From NCBI GenBank assembly GCA_905213875.1, contig CAJMJN010000025.1, positions 1 to 21,430 of the forward strand: 21,430 bases of DNA, written 5' to 3'. The position numbers were made by a program, and so were the translations under genes. Under the pieces are notes generated by a model that did no database searches, was not told the DNA's origin, and saw only the letters and a list, made by a program, of their open reading frames with translations. Every line of letters starts with the position of its first letter. Within the stretch, counting starts at the first letter, position 1. Positions 7,801-13,305 of the stretch are shown piece by piece. This stretch comes from an uncultured Clostridium sp. GTDB taxonomy: Bacteria; Bacillota; Clostridia; TANB77; CAG-508.

Positions 7801-8518
7801 ATTTATTGCTTATATTTTCCAAAGAATATATTCCATCTGTTAGTTCTTCTTCAATTTGTTTTGTTAATTCTATTCCCCAAGGTGTTTCAGCAAAATTTCT
7901 ATCAATTTTATCTTGTAAATTAAACATTTCTATTTTTTCATTTAACCATTTGTCTGGGAATGGATTACTTTGAATATATGTATATATTTTTATTATTAAA
8001 TCTTTTAATGGTGTATCATCTCTATAACTTGTATATGTATGTATCAGTTTAGTAAATTCTTCATTTCCTTCTTCATATTTTTTCTCAAAAATATTCTCTA
8101 TTATTTCTTGCTTTAATAATTCGATTTCAGTCGTATCAGCTATTCTAAAGTTAGGCGATAAATTGTCTAATATATAAAAGTTATTTCTTACTACATCTAA
8201 ACAAAATGAGTCTATTGTACATATATTTGCTTTATTTAATAATGTAACTTGTCTAAGTAATTTTTCGTTTTCTGGGTCTTCATCAAGTCTTTTATATATT
8301 GCATCTAACACTCTTTCTCTCATTTCAGAAGCGGCTACATTTGTAAATGTTACTACTAATAATTTATCTATATCTACATTGTCATTTATAACTTTTTCTA
8401 TTATTCTTTCTACTAACACAGCTGTTTTACCACTACCAGCAGCTGCTGCTACTAATATATTTGAATCTTTTTCATATATCGCTTGTTTTTGGTCTTTTGT
8501 CCAATTTACTTTACTCAT
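4841..8518 (-). CDS. addA: ATP-dependent helicase/nuclease subunit A (AddA)
   Basis: A 1225-residue protein, the usual AddA length. With AddB it resects DNA double-strand ends so that RecA can load. UvrD-type motor motifs in order: Q motif WTKDQKQAI (6-14), Walker A AAAGSGKT (25-32), TFTNVAASEMRER near 58-70, Walker B AIDEYQDSN near 396-404 with GDVKQSIYKFR after it, IHKSKGLEFPVVF, and the VALTRAKEKLFITG motif near 876. The C-terminal PD-(D/E)xK nuclease is intact, with GIIDLYY and LIDYKTDYV near 1170. Start ATG has AAGGAGAAACTG before it. addB usually sits directly upstream of addA in Bacillota, but here the upstream gene is the divergent Bax-inhibitor gene, so addB must be elsewhere or absent. 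Own promoter at 8567-8595. Confidence 0.96.
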   Translation of the reverse strand: MSKVNWTKDQKQAIYEKDSNILVAAAAGSGKTAVLVERIIEKVINDNVDIDKLLVVTFTNVAASEMRERVLDAIYKRLDEDPENEKLLRQVTLLNKANICTIDSFCLDVVRNNFYILDNLSPNFRIADTTEIELLKQEIIENIFEKKYEEGNEEFTKLIHTYTSYRDDTPLKDLIIKIYTYIQSNPFPDKWLNEKIEMFNLQDKIDRNFAETPWGIELTKQIEEELTDGIYSLENISNKLSVEPELSKFWLTIRDDIDKLTGLKNNLDNWDKAYEINQILPFTTWPRQASHLPLKDEAKQVRDNVKKKVQKVLNKILICNSKQANEDIFDMYSTLSKLKNLVFEFEQEFSKRKREKNIVDFHDVEHFALQILLKEEDGKVKPTDIAKKYQEKFEEIAIDEYQDSNLVQEYILNSVSNGKNVFMVGDVKQSIYKFRQAMPELFISKYNTYKIKDKKEKDEDLKIQLFKNFRSRKNILDFTNLIFQNIMSNNLGDIDYREEEYLNLGTNYSELENQNMNTEIHIIDLATEENAELDVQNFESNNENDEMVETEERVEDSELEAKFVANKIKELINSEFKVWDKKIENYRNITYKDIVILLRSTSSLAPMYEQELINLEIPTFADSSQEYLDSIEIQTIMSLLKIIDNPMQDIPLVTVLRSYIGKFTDNDLIQIRLSDKNDNFYTCLEKAIIDVNEELKNKIKRFINNLNTWRKEQEYLSLDELIWKIYSDTGYYNYVGLMPNGLLRQANLKMLFQKAKQYETSNYKGLYSFINFIDKLKTSSGDMGAAKIIGENDDVVRIMSIHKSKGLEFPVVFLSSTNKQFNLTDLNQDVLLHQEVGIGAKYIDYDKQVQYDTLTKSAIKNKIFLETLSEEMRILYVALTRAKEKLFITGINKDYEKNISKLIEQTEMYKKDKNKINPILVKQYKKYLDWILLVYLYEKDNIKDIMELHIHKKQEILEYVKQDKKEEVDVIKKIEENLKNDVETSKSMENIENILNYEYPYLINTVIPTKTSVTALKELSIKSKENQANDQKEDINIVTEFAKPKFLNDSKEEKITSAKKGTLIHMCLQRLNEKEEYDFAKVQNLIEDLKAKKIITQKEAENININKILTFTKSEIWKELKEAKEIQREKPFYINIPAKEIYNENTDENILVQGIIDLYYISKDGKLKLIDYKTDYVEKGEENKLIEKYKSQLGLYEKALEKVFKRKVDEKYIYSVYLEKEVKIG

Positions 8519-8566
8519 CAGTTTCTCCTTGCTATTTTATATTTTTATATACTATTTTACATTGCC

Positions 8567-8595
8567 ATTTTATCATTTAGCTTTTCTTTTTTCAA
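8567..8595 (-). promoter_or_regulatory. Sigma-A promoter for addA
   Basis: On the minus strand, TTGAAA (8595-8590), a 17-base spacer and TAAAAT (8572-8567). No recognisable SOS box overlaps it. Confidence 0.6.
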
Positions 8596-8631
8596 CTTTT
8601 TCTATTTTGTGTAGTATTTTTTTCTATATTA

Positions 8632-8660
8632 TTGAAATAAAATCATTATAACTATATAAT
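8632..8660 (+). promoter_or_regulatory. Sigma-A promoter for the Bax-inhibitor-1 gene
   Basis: TTGAAA (8632-8637), a 17-base spacer and a perfect TATAAT (8655-8660). Transcription would start near 8667, so the leader element at 8677-8708 lies at the very 5' end of the mRNA. Confidence 0.68.
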
Positions 8661-8676
8661 AATATTATTAACATTT

Positions 8677-8708
8677 GGTTTATAGGTATCCATAAAAACC
8701 TAAATATA
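8677..8708 (+). repeat. Leader element, copy 2 (shared with 642-680)
   Basis: GGTTTATAGGTAT (8677-8689) and ATAAAAACCTAAATATA (8692-8708), both identical to the blocks before the VanW-domain gene, here 2 bases apart. AAGGAG follows at 8712-8717. GGTTTAT and ATAAAAACC can form a hairpin at the start of the transcript just ahead of the ribosome site. Confidence 0.55.
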
Positions 8709-8726
8709 AATAAGGAGTGAATTAAT

Positions 8727-9389
8727 ATGAAAGATGATGTAAACGTTCAAAACAAAATACTTGGAAAAACATTTTTCTGGATGTTTTTAGGTTTACTTGG
8801 TTCTGGAATTATTTCATGGTACACATATTCTTCAGGATTGTTTGTAAATATAGTTACAAGTGGTTCTTTTGGTGTATTGTTAATAGTTGAGCTTGTAGCT
8901 GTACTATTATTTAGTTTTCTATTTAGAAAGCTTCCACCAGTAGCAGTCGGAATTTTATACTTCATATATGCAATGCTTAATGGTATTACTTTATCTGTTG
9001 TTTTTGTAGTTTATGAATTATATTCTGTTGTTTACTTATTTGCTATTTCTGCTTTAGTTTTTGGGATTTTAGCTTTTATAGGTTATAAAACTAATAAAGA
9101 TTTAAGCTCATGGGGACCATATATCACAGTATTTTTAATTGCTGGAATTGTACTTAGTGTTATAAATCTATTTATTAAAAATTCTGCTTTTGATCTATTT
9201 ATTGACTGGTTAATTCTAGCATTATTCTGTGGTGTTACAATATATGATATTAATAAAGTAAAATTATTGCAAAGTGAATCAAACATAGATCAAGAAAAAA
9301 TTCATATTTATTGTGCTATGCAATTATACTTAGATTTTATTAATATTTTCTTAAGAATACTTTCTATATTTGGAAATAGAAAAGACTAA
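8727..9389 (+). CDS. Bax inhibitor-1 / YccA family membrane protein
   Basis: A 220-residue integral membrane protein with seven hydrophobic segments (about residues 13-31, 35-64, 68-90, 92-113, 125-142, 147-165 and 190-212), the topology of the TMBIM/BI-1 family. Bacterial members include pH-sensitive calcium-leak channels (BsYetJ) and FtsH modulators (YccA). The TFFWMFLGLLGSGIISW opening, the YAMLNGITLSVVF stretch in the middle and the late acidic IDWLILALFCGVTIYDINKV segment are typical of the family; the latter contains acidic residues of the kind used for gating. AAGGAG ribosome site at 8712-8717, strong promoter at 8632-8660, and a terminator just after the stop make it a single-gene unit. 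Confidence 0.92.
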   Translation: MKDDVNVQNKILGKTFFWMFLGLLGSGIISWYTYSSGLFVNIVTSGSFGVLLIVELVAVLLFSFLFRKLPPVAVGILYFIYAMLNGITLSVVFVVYELYSVVYLFAISALVFGILAFIGYKTNKDLSSWGPYITVFLIAGIVLSVINLFIKNSAFDLFIDWLILALFCGVTIYDINKVKLLQSESNIDQEKIHIYCAMQLYLDFINIFLRILSIFGNRKD

Positions 9390-9401
9390 AATTATAAACA
9401 T

Positions 9402-9447
9402 AAAAAATAAAGGCTCTAACTTCATAAGTTTTGCCTTTATTTTTTAC
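9402..9447. terminator. Bidirectional terminator
   Basis: AAAATAAAGGC (9404-9414) pairs with GCCTTTATTTT (9433-9443), with an inner AACTT/AAGTT stem and T-runs on both strands. It separates the convergent Bax-inhibitor gene and the small minus-strand gene. Confidence 0.85.
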
Positions 9448-9470
9448 TAATCATTTTTATTATTAACATT

Positions 9471-9734
9471 TTATTCTTCTATTTCTTTTACTGCTATCAT
9501 TAAATCATTTGACTCTACTACTTTTTTTCTTCCTCCATATGTATATTTAGCTCCTGTAAAATATACTTGATATCCTAAGTTTTCAAGTCTTGTTTTGCAT
9601 AGCTTTAAAAATTCCTGAGTTTGCTCTTCTGATAAATTCATTTTTACTCGAACTTCAAAAAATGTTATTTCTAATATATTCTCATTTTTTTCTATTTTAT
9701 TATCTAAAAATTCAGTTATCTCTTGCATTGACAT
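9471..9734 (-). CDS. Conserved-looking small cytoplasmic protein, unknown function
   Basis: An 87-residue soluble protein with no signal or membrane segment that I do not recognise. It appears to be an alpha/beta fold: helix (MQEITEFLDNKIEKNE), strand (ILEITFFEVRVKM), helix (SEEQTQEFLKLCKTRLENLG), strand (YQVYFTG) and a basic YTYGGRKKVV loop followed by a final strand. I chose ATG at 9732-9734 because AGGAG lies 8 bases before it; the ATG at 9753-9755 has no ribosome site and falls about where transcription would start from an extended -10 element (TGATAAAAT at 9759-9767). It lies downstream of the deacetylase on the same strand with an 89-base gap. Function unknown. Confidence 0.7.
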   Translation of the reverse strand: MSMQEITEFLDNKIEKNENILEITFFEVRVKMNLSEEQTQEFLKLCKTRLENLGYQVYFTGAKYTYGGRKKVVESNDLMIAVKEIEE

Positions 9735-9844
9735 TCCTCTCTCTCCTTTTCGCATAGTATTTTATCATAAAATTTTATAAAAAGGAATATAATTCACAGA
9801 TTTTTTACAAAATCATAAAAAAGACTATTTATCAAACTATTATT

Positions 9845-10675
9845 TTAGTATCTAATACTTCTATAAATTATTTTTAATTCCATTTTAAATAAGGAATCAC
9901 TTAGTGGATAGCACCTATGTAAACCATATAAATTTAAATCTTTAGATTTATTTATTTTATTATCTGTTAAATTTATTACATATCCTTCTTCTTTTAGTGG
10001 TTCTAATTGTTCTTGGCTATATAATCCATATGGATATGTGAAGATTTTTGTCTTTTGTTCTCCAAGATTTTCTTCTAGTGCTTTATATGAGCTATCTACA
10101 TTTTCTAAGGTTTCTTCTACTGACAATTTATTAAATTCTGTGTGATTTGTACTATGTGATGCAATTAATGCTAATCCACTATCTTGCATTTCTTTTAATT
10201 CTTCCCATGAAGCACATCCATCTGCTCCTACTGCATTTGTAACAACAAACATTGTAAAAGGTATATTGTATTTTTGTAAAATTGGATATGCATTTGTATA
10301 GATATCTTTACATCCATCATCAAATGTTAAAACACAAGATTTTTTGTACAATTTTTTTTGCCCATTATTATAGTCAATTAAATCTTGATAACTTATAAAA
10401 TGATATCCTAAATTTTCTAAACCTCTTATTTGTTCTTCAAATGTTTTTTCTGTTGTTTGCATATAATCATACTGAATTTCTGATTCCTCTTTTACTATAT
10501 GATGATATAAAAAAATTGGTATTTCCAAATTCTTTTCACTAATTAAATATTCATTATTAACTGTTAATCTATCATATGTATATATAGAAATTCCTAATAA
10601 TATTATTATAGTCAAAATACTTATAATAATTTTTAATAATATACTATATTTATTTGCAATTTTCTTATTTTCCAT
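9845..10675 (-). CDS. Membrane-anchored polysaccharide deacetylase (NodB/CE4 family)
   Basis: A 276-residue CE4 enzyme that removes acetyl groups from N-acetylglucosamine polymers such as peptidoglycan outside the cell. Residues 12-36 are an N-terminal membrane anchor. The catalytic motifs are present: PIFLYHHI (53-60), TFDDG with metal ligand D120 (117-121), SHSTNH with H174 and H178, and FTYPYG further on. The short N-terminal YHHI-type beginning and the IcaB/PgaB-like order suggest a wall or exopolysaccharide enzyme; substrate not assignable. Start ATG at 10675, since GAGGGA lies 7 bases upstream; an in-frame TTG at 10699 would include that site. It follows the peroxiredoxin gene by about 30 bases and is probably cotranscribed with it. 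Confidence 0.9.
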   Translation of the reverse strand: MENKKIANKYSILLKIIISILTIIILLGISIYTYDRLTVNNEYLISEKNLEIPIFLYHHIVKEESEIQYDYMQTTEKTFEEQIRGLENLGYHFISYQDLIDYNNGQKKLYKKSCVLTFDDGCKDIYTNAYPILQKYNIPFTMFVVTNAVGADGCASWEELKEMQDSGLALIASHSTNHTEFNKLSVEETLENVDSSYKALEENLGEQKTKIFTYPYGLYSQEQLEPLKEEGYVINLTDNKINKSKDLNLYGLHRCYPLSDSLFKMELKIIYRSIRY

Positions 10676-10706
10676 TTTTATTCCCTCTAATATTTTCAAA
10701 TATTTA

Positions 10707-11388
10707 TTATGTTTTATCTATTAAATTGTTTTGTGGTTCTTTAAAACTTAAATACCAACTTATTCCATTATTATTTTTTTCTATTTCATTTTTTCTTTTT
10801 TCTAATTCTGTAAAATTCTTTGGCATTGGTATTATAACAGGTTGATATGGCAACCAATTTGCTGCAGTTGATGCATTATTATTGTCTGCTGTTTGCAATG
10901 CTTGAACTATCCTTAATATTTCTGGTATAAATCTTCCAACATTCATTGGATACACTAATATCACTCTTATTATACCATTAGGATCAATAATAAACACATT
11001 TCTTACTGTTTCTGTATTACTAATATTATTTGATATCATTCCATATTTTCTAGCAATTTCTCCATTTCTATCTGCAATAATCGGAAAAGACACTCTTATT
11101 CCTGTTCTACAATATATGTCATACACCCATGCAAGATGTGAACTATTGCTATCTATACTTAATCCTAATAAGTCTGTATTATATTTTTTAAAATATGGAT
11201 GTGCATTTGTAAATGCTATCATTTCTGTCGTACAAACCGGGGTAAAATCTCCGTGGATGTGAGAATAGAACTAACCATTTTCCTTCATAATCTTTTAGTG
11301 ATATTTCTCCAAATGTTGTTGTAGCAGTAAATTCTGGTGCTTTTTGTCCTATTTTTACATTTCCATTCATCATTAATTCATAATCCAT
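10707..11388 (-). CDS. Prx6-type (1-Cys-like) peroxiredoxin, split by a +1 frameshift at CGG
   Basis: An AhpC/TSA-fold thiol peroxidase of the Prx6 subfamily, which reduces hydrogen and organic peroxides. N-terminal half: KIGQKAPEFTATTTFGEISLKDYEGKW-type strand region up to LFSHP (41-45). The zero frame then reads CGG (11253-11251, codon 46) and stops 20 codons later. Skipping the C gives Gly46-DFTPVCTTE with the peroxidatic Cys52, then LGLSIDSNSSHLAWVYDI, FPIIADRNGEIARKYGM, the conserved Arg in VRNVFIIDPNG and a Prx6-type C-terminal arm with LPYQPVIIP; total 226 residues, normal for the family. The unshifted peptide has no catalytic cysteine. ATG preceded by AGGAG, 9 bases away. First gene of a unit with the polysaccharide deacetylase. 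Confidence 0.88.
11250..11253 (-). other. CGG-A +1 frameshift site in the peroxiredoxin gene
   Basis: Coding strand reads CAT CCA CGG AGA TTT TAC CCC in the zero frame. With the C skipped, CCA GGA GAT TTT ACC CCG GTT TGT gives Pro-Gly-Asp-Phe-Thr-Pro-Val-Cys, the family active-site loop. The peroxidatic cysteine lies six residues after the shift. Confidence 0.8.
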
Positions 11389-11400
11389 AAAATAAAACTC

Positions 11401-11443
11401 CTTTCATTTTTTATATATTATGAAAGAAGTTCTATTTTGTGAA
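11401..11443 (-). promoter_or_regulatory. Promoter and hairpin upstream of the peroxiredoxin gene
   Basis: On the minus strand, TTCACA (11443-11438), a 17-base spacer and TAATAT (11420-11415). An inverted repeat CTTTCAT (11426-11420) / ATGAAAG (11407-11401) spans the -10 region and covers the start of the AAAGGAG ribosome site, so it could be an operator or a ribosome-site-masking hairpin. It also sits just after the stop of the upstream DnaB-like gene. Confidence 0.4.
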
Positions 11444-11444
11444 A

Positions 11445-13184
11445 TTAATTCTCTTCTTTTCCTTGTTTTAGTCTTAAATAACCAAGTTCTTCCCAAATGT
11501 TATATGCTAAATTTATTTTAAATACAAGTGTAGGTTTTGCACCTGCCCTGTTTTTGTCTATTACACAGGCATAATATCTGACATCTGGATCTTTTTCTTT
11601 TTTCAAGTCATAGAATTTTGTATCAACTTCCTCTAATGAATATTCATAATTTTGTAATGTGTCTCTATTTATTTGTTTCATTAAACTTAATGTATCTAAA
11701 ACTTCTTTTACAGTTCTACTAGCTGATAAGTCATTTACATTTAAATTTACTGGTAATGTATTACTTTCCGCTAATTGAAGGGTTGAACAAATATACATAT
11801 CAAAGTTTTGAGCTAAGTTTGATAATATTGTTGCTGTTTTCTTTACTTCTTCTCCATTTCCAATATTAGCAATATCTGTTTTTAAAGTATCATAAAATAC
11901 ATATTCAATCTGTTCTTTGTAATAATAATTCATTATAACTTTTTTTAGTTCATCATTTGTATGATCTGTTATGTTTATAAAATAAATTGAATTTCCAATT
12001 TCTTTATTAGCCCAGTCAGTTACAGCCACTGTTCTTTTAAAATCGCTTGATTCTTTAAGCAATCTTTTTACAAAGTCTCCTTGTTTTTCGCCATCATGTC
12101 TTGTTATATATCCGTCTTCATCAACATCTGTTGATTTAGGATCATCTGGTCTAAATTTGAATTCTAACAATTCTCCTTCTGTTATTTTTAAACCTTTTTG
12201 TCCATGCATTTCTTGAATTGCCTTATTATTTATCATTGTTGTTATTAAACATAATCTCATTTTTTCTTCTGACATTTCGTTTGAAATAATAAGTGTTTTC
12301 TTTTTATGTACTAAAGCAATATGTGCTGCGATATCAATTGTTATTCTACTTTTACCAGAGTTTGATGGCATTGCTATTGCCATTGTTTCTCCTTTTCTTA
12401 TTCCTTTAAAAACTTTTGTCATAATTGGAAATGGTAATGGTAATCCATTTCTTAAGTTATTATCACCCATTTCTAGAAAGCTTGTTAAATCTGATGTTAA
12501 TACAGATCTTTTAAATTTTTCTGTATCATTTACTTGTTGAATTGCACTTTCAACTTCTTCTACTGACATTTTATCATATAAGATGTATTGCGTTATTTCA
12601 ACAACTTTGTCTTGAATACTTTTTATAGGAATTGCTAAATAACTTTTTCTCAAAACAAATAATTTTTTTAAGCTTATATATACTTTTTCCATATTATAAT
12701 TTTTATTTGCCATTTCTTCTTTTAACTGCATTTTAAATTTATAACTTTCTTCATTGTCTCTGGCAAAGTTAAAATTGGCTTTAGCTTCTTCTGAACTATA
12801 AGCTCCACCTTCTGTAAATAGCACACTTTTATATGCATTTAAAACTGCTGGATCTTCAAAATAACATTCTTCGAATTTAAAATAATATTTTACTATTTGT
12901 TTTGGATCATTTAATAACATTCCCATATATATATGTTCTAGTTTTATGTTGCTTAATTTCTTTGGATATATTCCGTTTTGTTCTTCTGTTTCTTCTTCAT
13001 CAGTTTCGTCTAAATCTTCTTCGTCTTCTTTTAAATTATTTAGTTCTTCTATTTTGCTTAATGCTTCTATATATTCCTTGTTTAATAGTTTTTCCCTGAT
13101 TTCTTCTATTAAGTCTTTGTTTTTTTCAGTAACAGGTATATTATTTAAAATTTCATATATTTTTTTAACTTTACTTTCTTCCAT
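11445..13184 (-). CDS. DnaB-like RecA-fold ATPase (replicative-helicase family)
   Basis: A 579-residue protein whose C-terminal half is a DnaB-type hexameric helicase core: Walker A SNSGKS near residue 270, LIISNEMSEEKMR with the catalytic-type glutamate (motif H1a), Walker B YVFYDTL near 428, the sensor glutamine in ICSTLQLAES (H3), and NDLSASRTVKEVLDTLSLM (H4). The N-terminal half is not a normal DnaB N-domain: it has an acidic stretch (about 47-63, Glu/Asp-rich) and a helical region of about 180 residues resembling nothing I can name. ATG at 13184 is chosen for its GAGGTAAAT ribosome site; an earlier in-frame ATG at 13211 lies at the putative -10. The host DnaB is expected elsewhere, so this is a second, divergent family member, either lineage-specific or of phage origin. 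No phage genes adjoin it. Confidence 0.75.
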   Translation of the reverse strand: MEESKVKKIYEILNNIPVTEKNKDLIEEIREKLLNKEYIEALSKIEELNNLKEDEEDLDETDEEETEEQNGIYPKKLSNIKLEHIYMGMLLNDPKQIVKYYFKFEECYFEDPAVLNAYKSVLFTEGGAYSSEEAKANFNFARDNEESYKFKMQLKEEMANKNYNMEKVYISLKKLFVLRKSYLAIPIKSIQDKVVEITQYILYDKMSVEEVESAIQQVNDTEKFKRSVLTSDLTSFLEMGDNNLRNGLPLPFPIMTKVFKGIRKGETMAIAMPSNSGKSRITIDIAAHIALVHKKKTLIISNEMSEEKMRLCLITTMINNKAIQEMHGQKGLKITEGELLEFKFRPDDPKSTDVDEDGYITRHDGEKQGDFVKRLLKESSDFKRTVAVTDWANKEIGNSIYFINITDHTNDELKKVIMNYYYKEQIEYVFYDTLKTDIANIGNGEEVKKTATILSNLAQNFDMYICSTLQLAESNTLPVNLNVNDLSASRTVKEVLDTLSLMKQINRDTLQNYEYSLEEVDTKFYDLKKEKDPDVRYYACVIDKNRAGAKPTLVFKINLAYNIWEELGYLRLKQGKEEN

Positions 13185-13215
13185 ATTTACCTCTTTTCGA
13201 TATTTTTTCACTCAC

Positions 13216-13244
13216 ATTATACACTTAAGATTTTCTTAATTCAA
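13216..13244 (-). promoter_or_regulatory. Sigma-A promoter for the DnaB-like gene
   Basis: On the minus strand, TTGAAT (13244-13239), a 17-base spacer and TATAAT (13221-13216). Its position rules out translation from the ATG at 13211 on a normal leader and supports the start at 13184. Confidence 0.68.
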
Positions 13245-13250
13245 TAGATT

Positions 13251-13280
13251 TTTACTTATTTTTGTGTTATTATATATAAA
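13251..13280 (+). promoter_or_regulatory. Candidate promoter for rqcH
   Basis: TTTACT (13251-13256), 18 bases, TATAAA (13275-13280), followed by the AAAGGA ribosome site. The run TATATATAAA allows alternative -10 placements. Confidence 0.35.
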
Positions 13281-13305
13281 GTTTTAAAAGAAAGGATGTT
13301 ATTTT

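Noticed and set aside
8379..8651. Antisense open frames over addA and other long genes as separate genes.
   Set aside because: They lack ribosome sites, have compositions expected from reversed AT-rich coding DNA and lie wholly over well-identified genes.
1359..11253. Reassignment of CGG to another amino acid (as reported for some Clostridia and other bacteria) instead of a frameshift.
   Set aside because: Reading CGG as any amino acid in the zero frame still leads to a stop 2 to 20 codons later and loses the family sequence; a frame change is needed in each gene.
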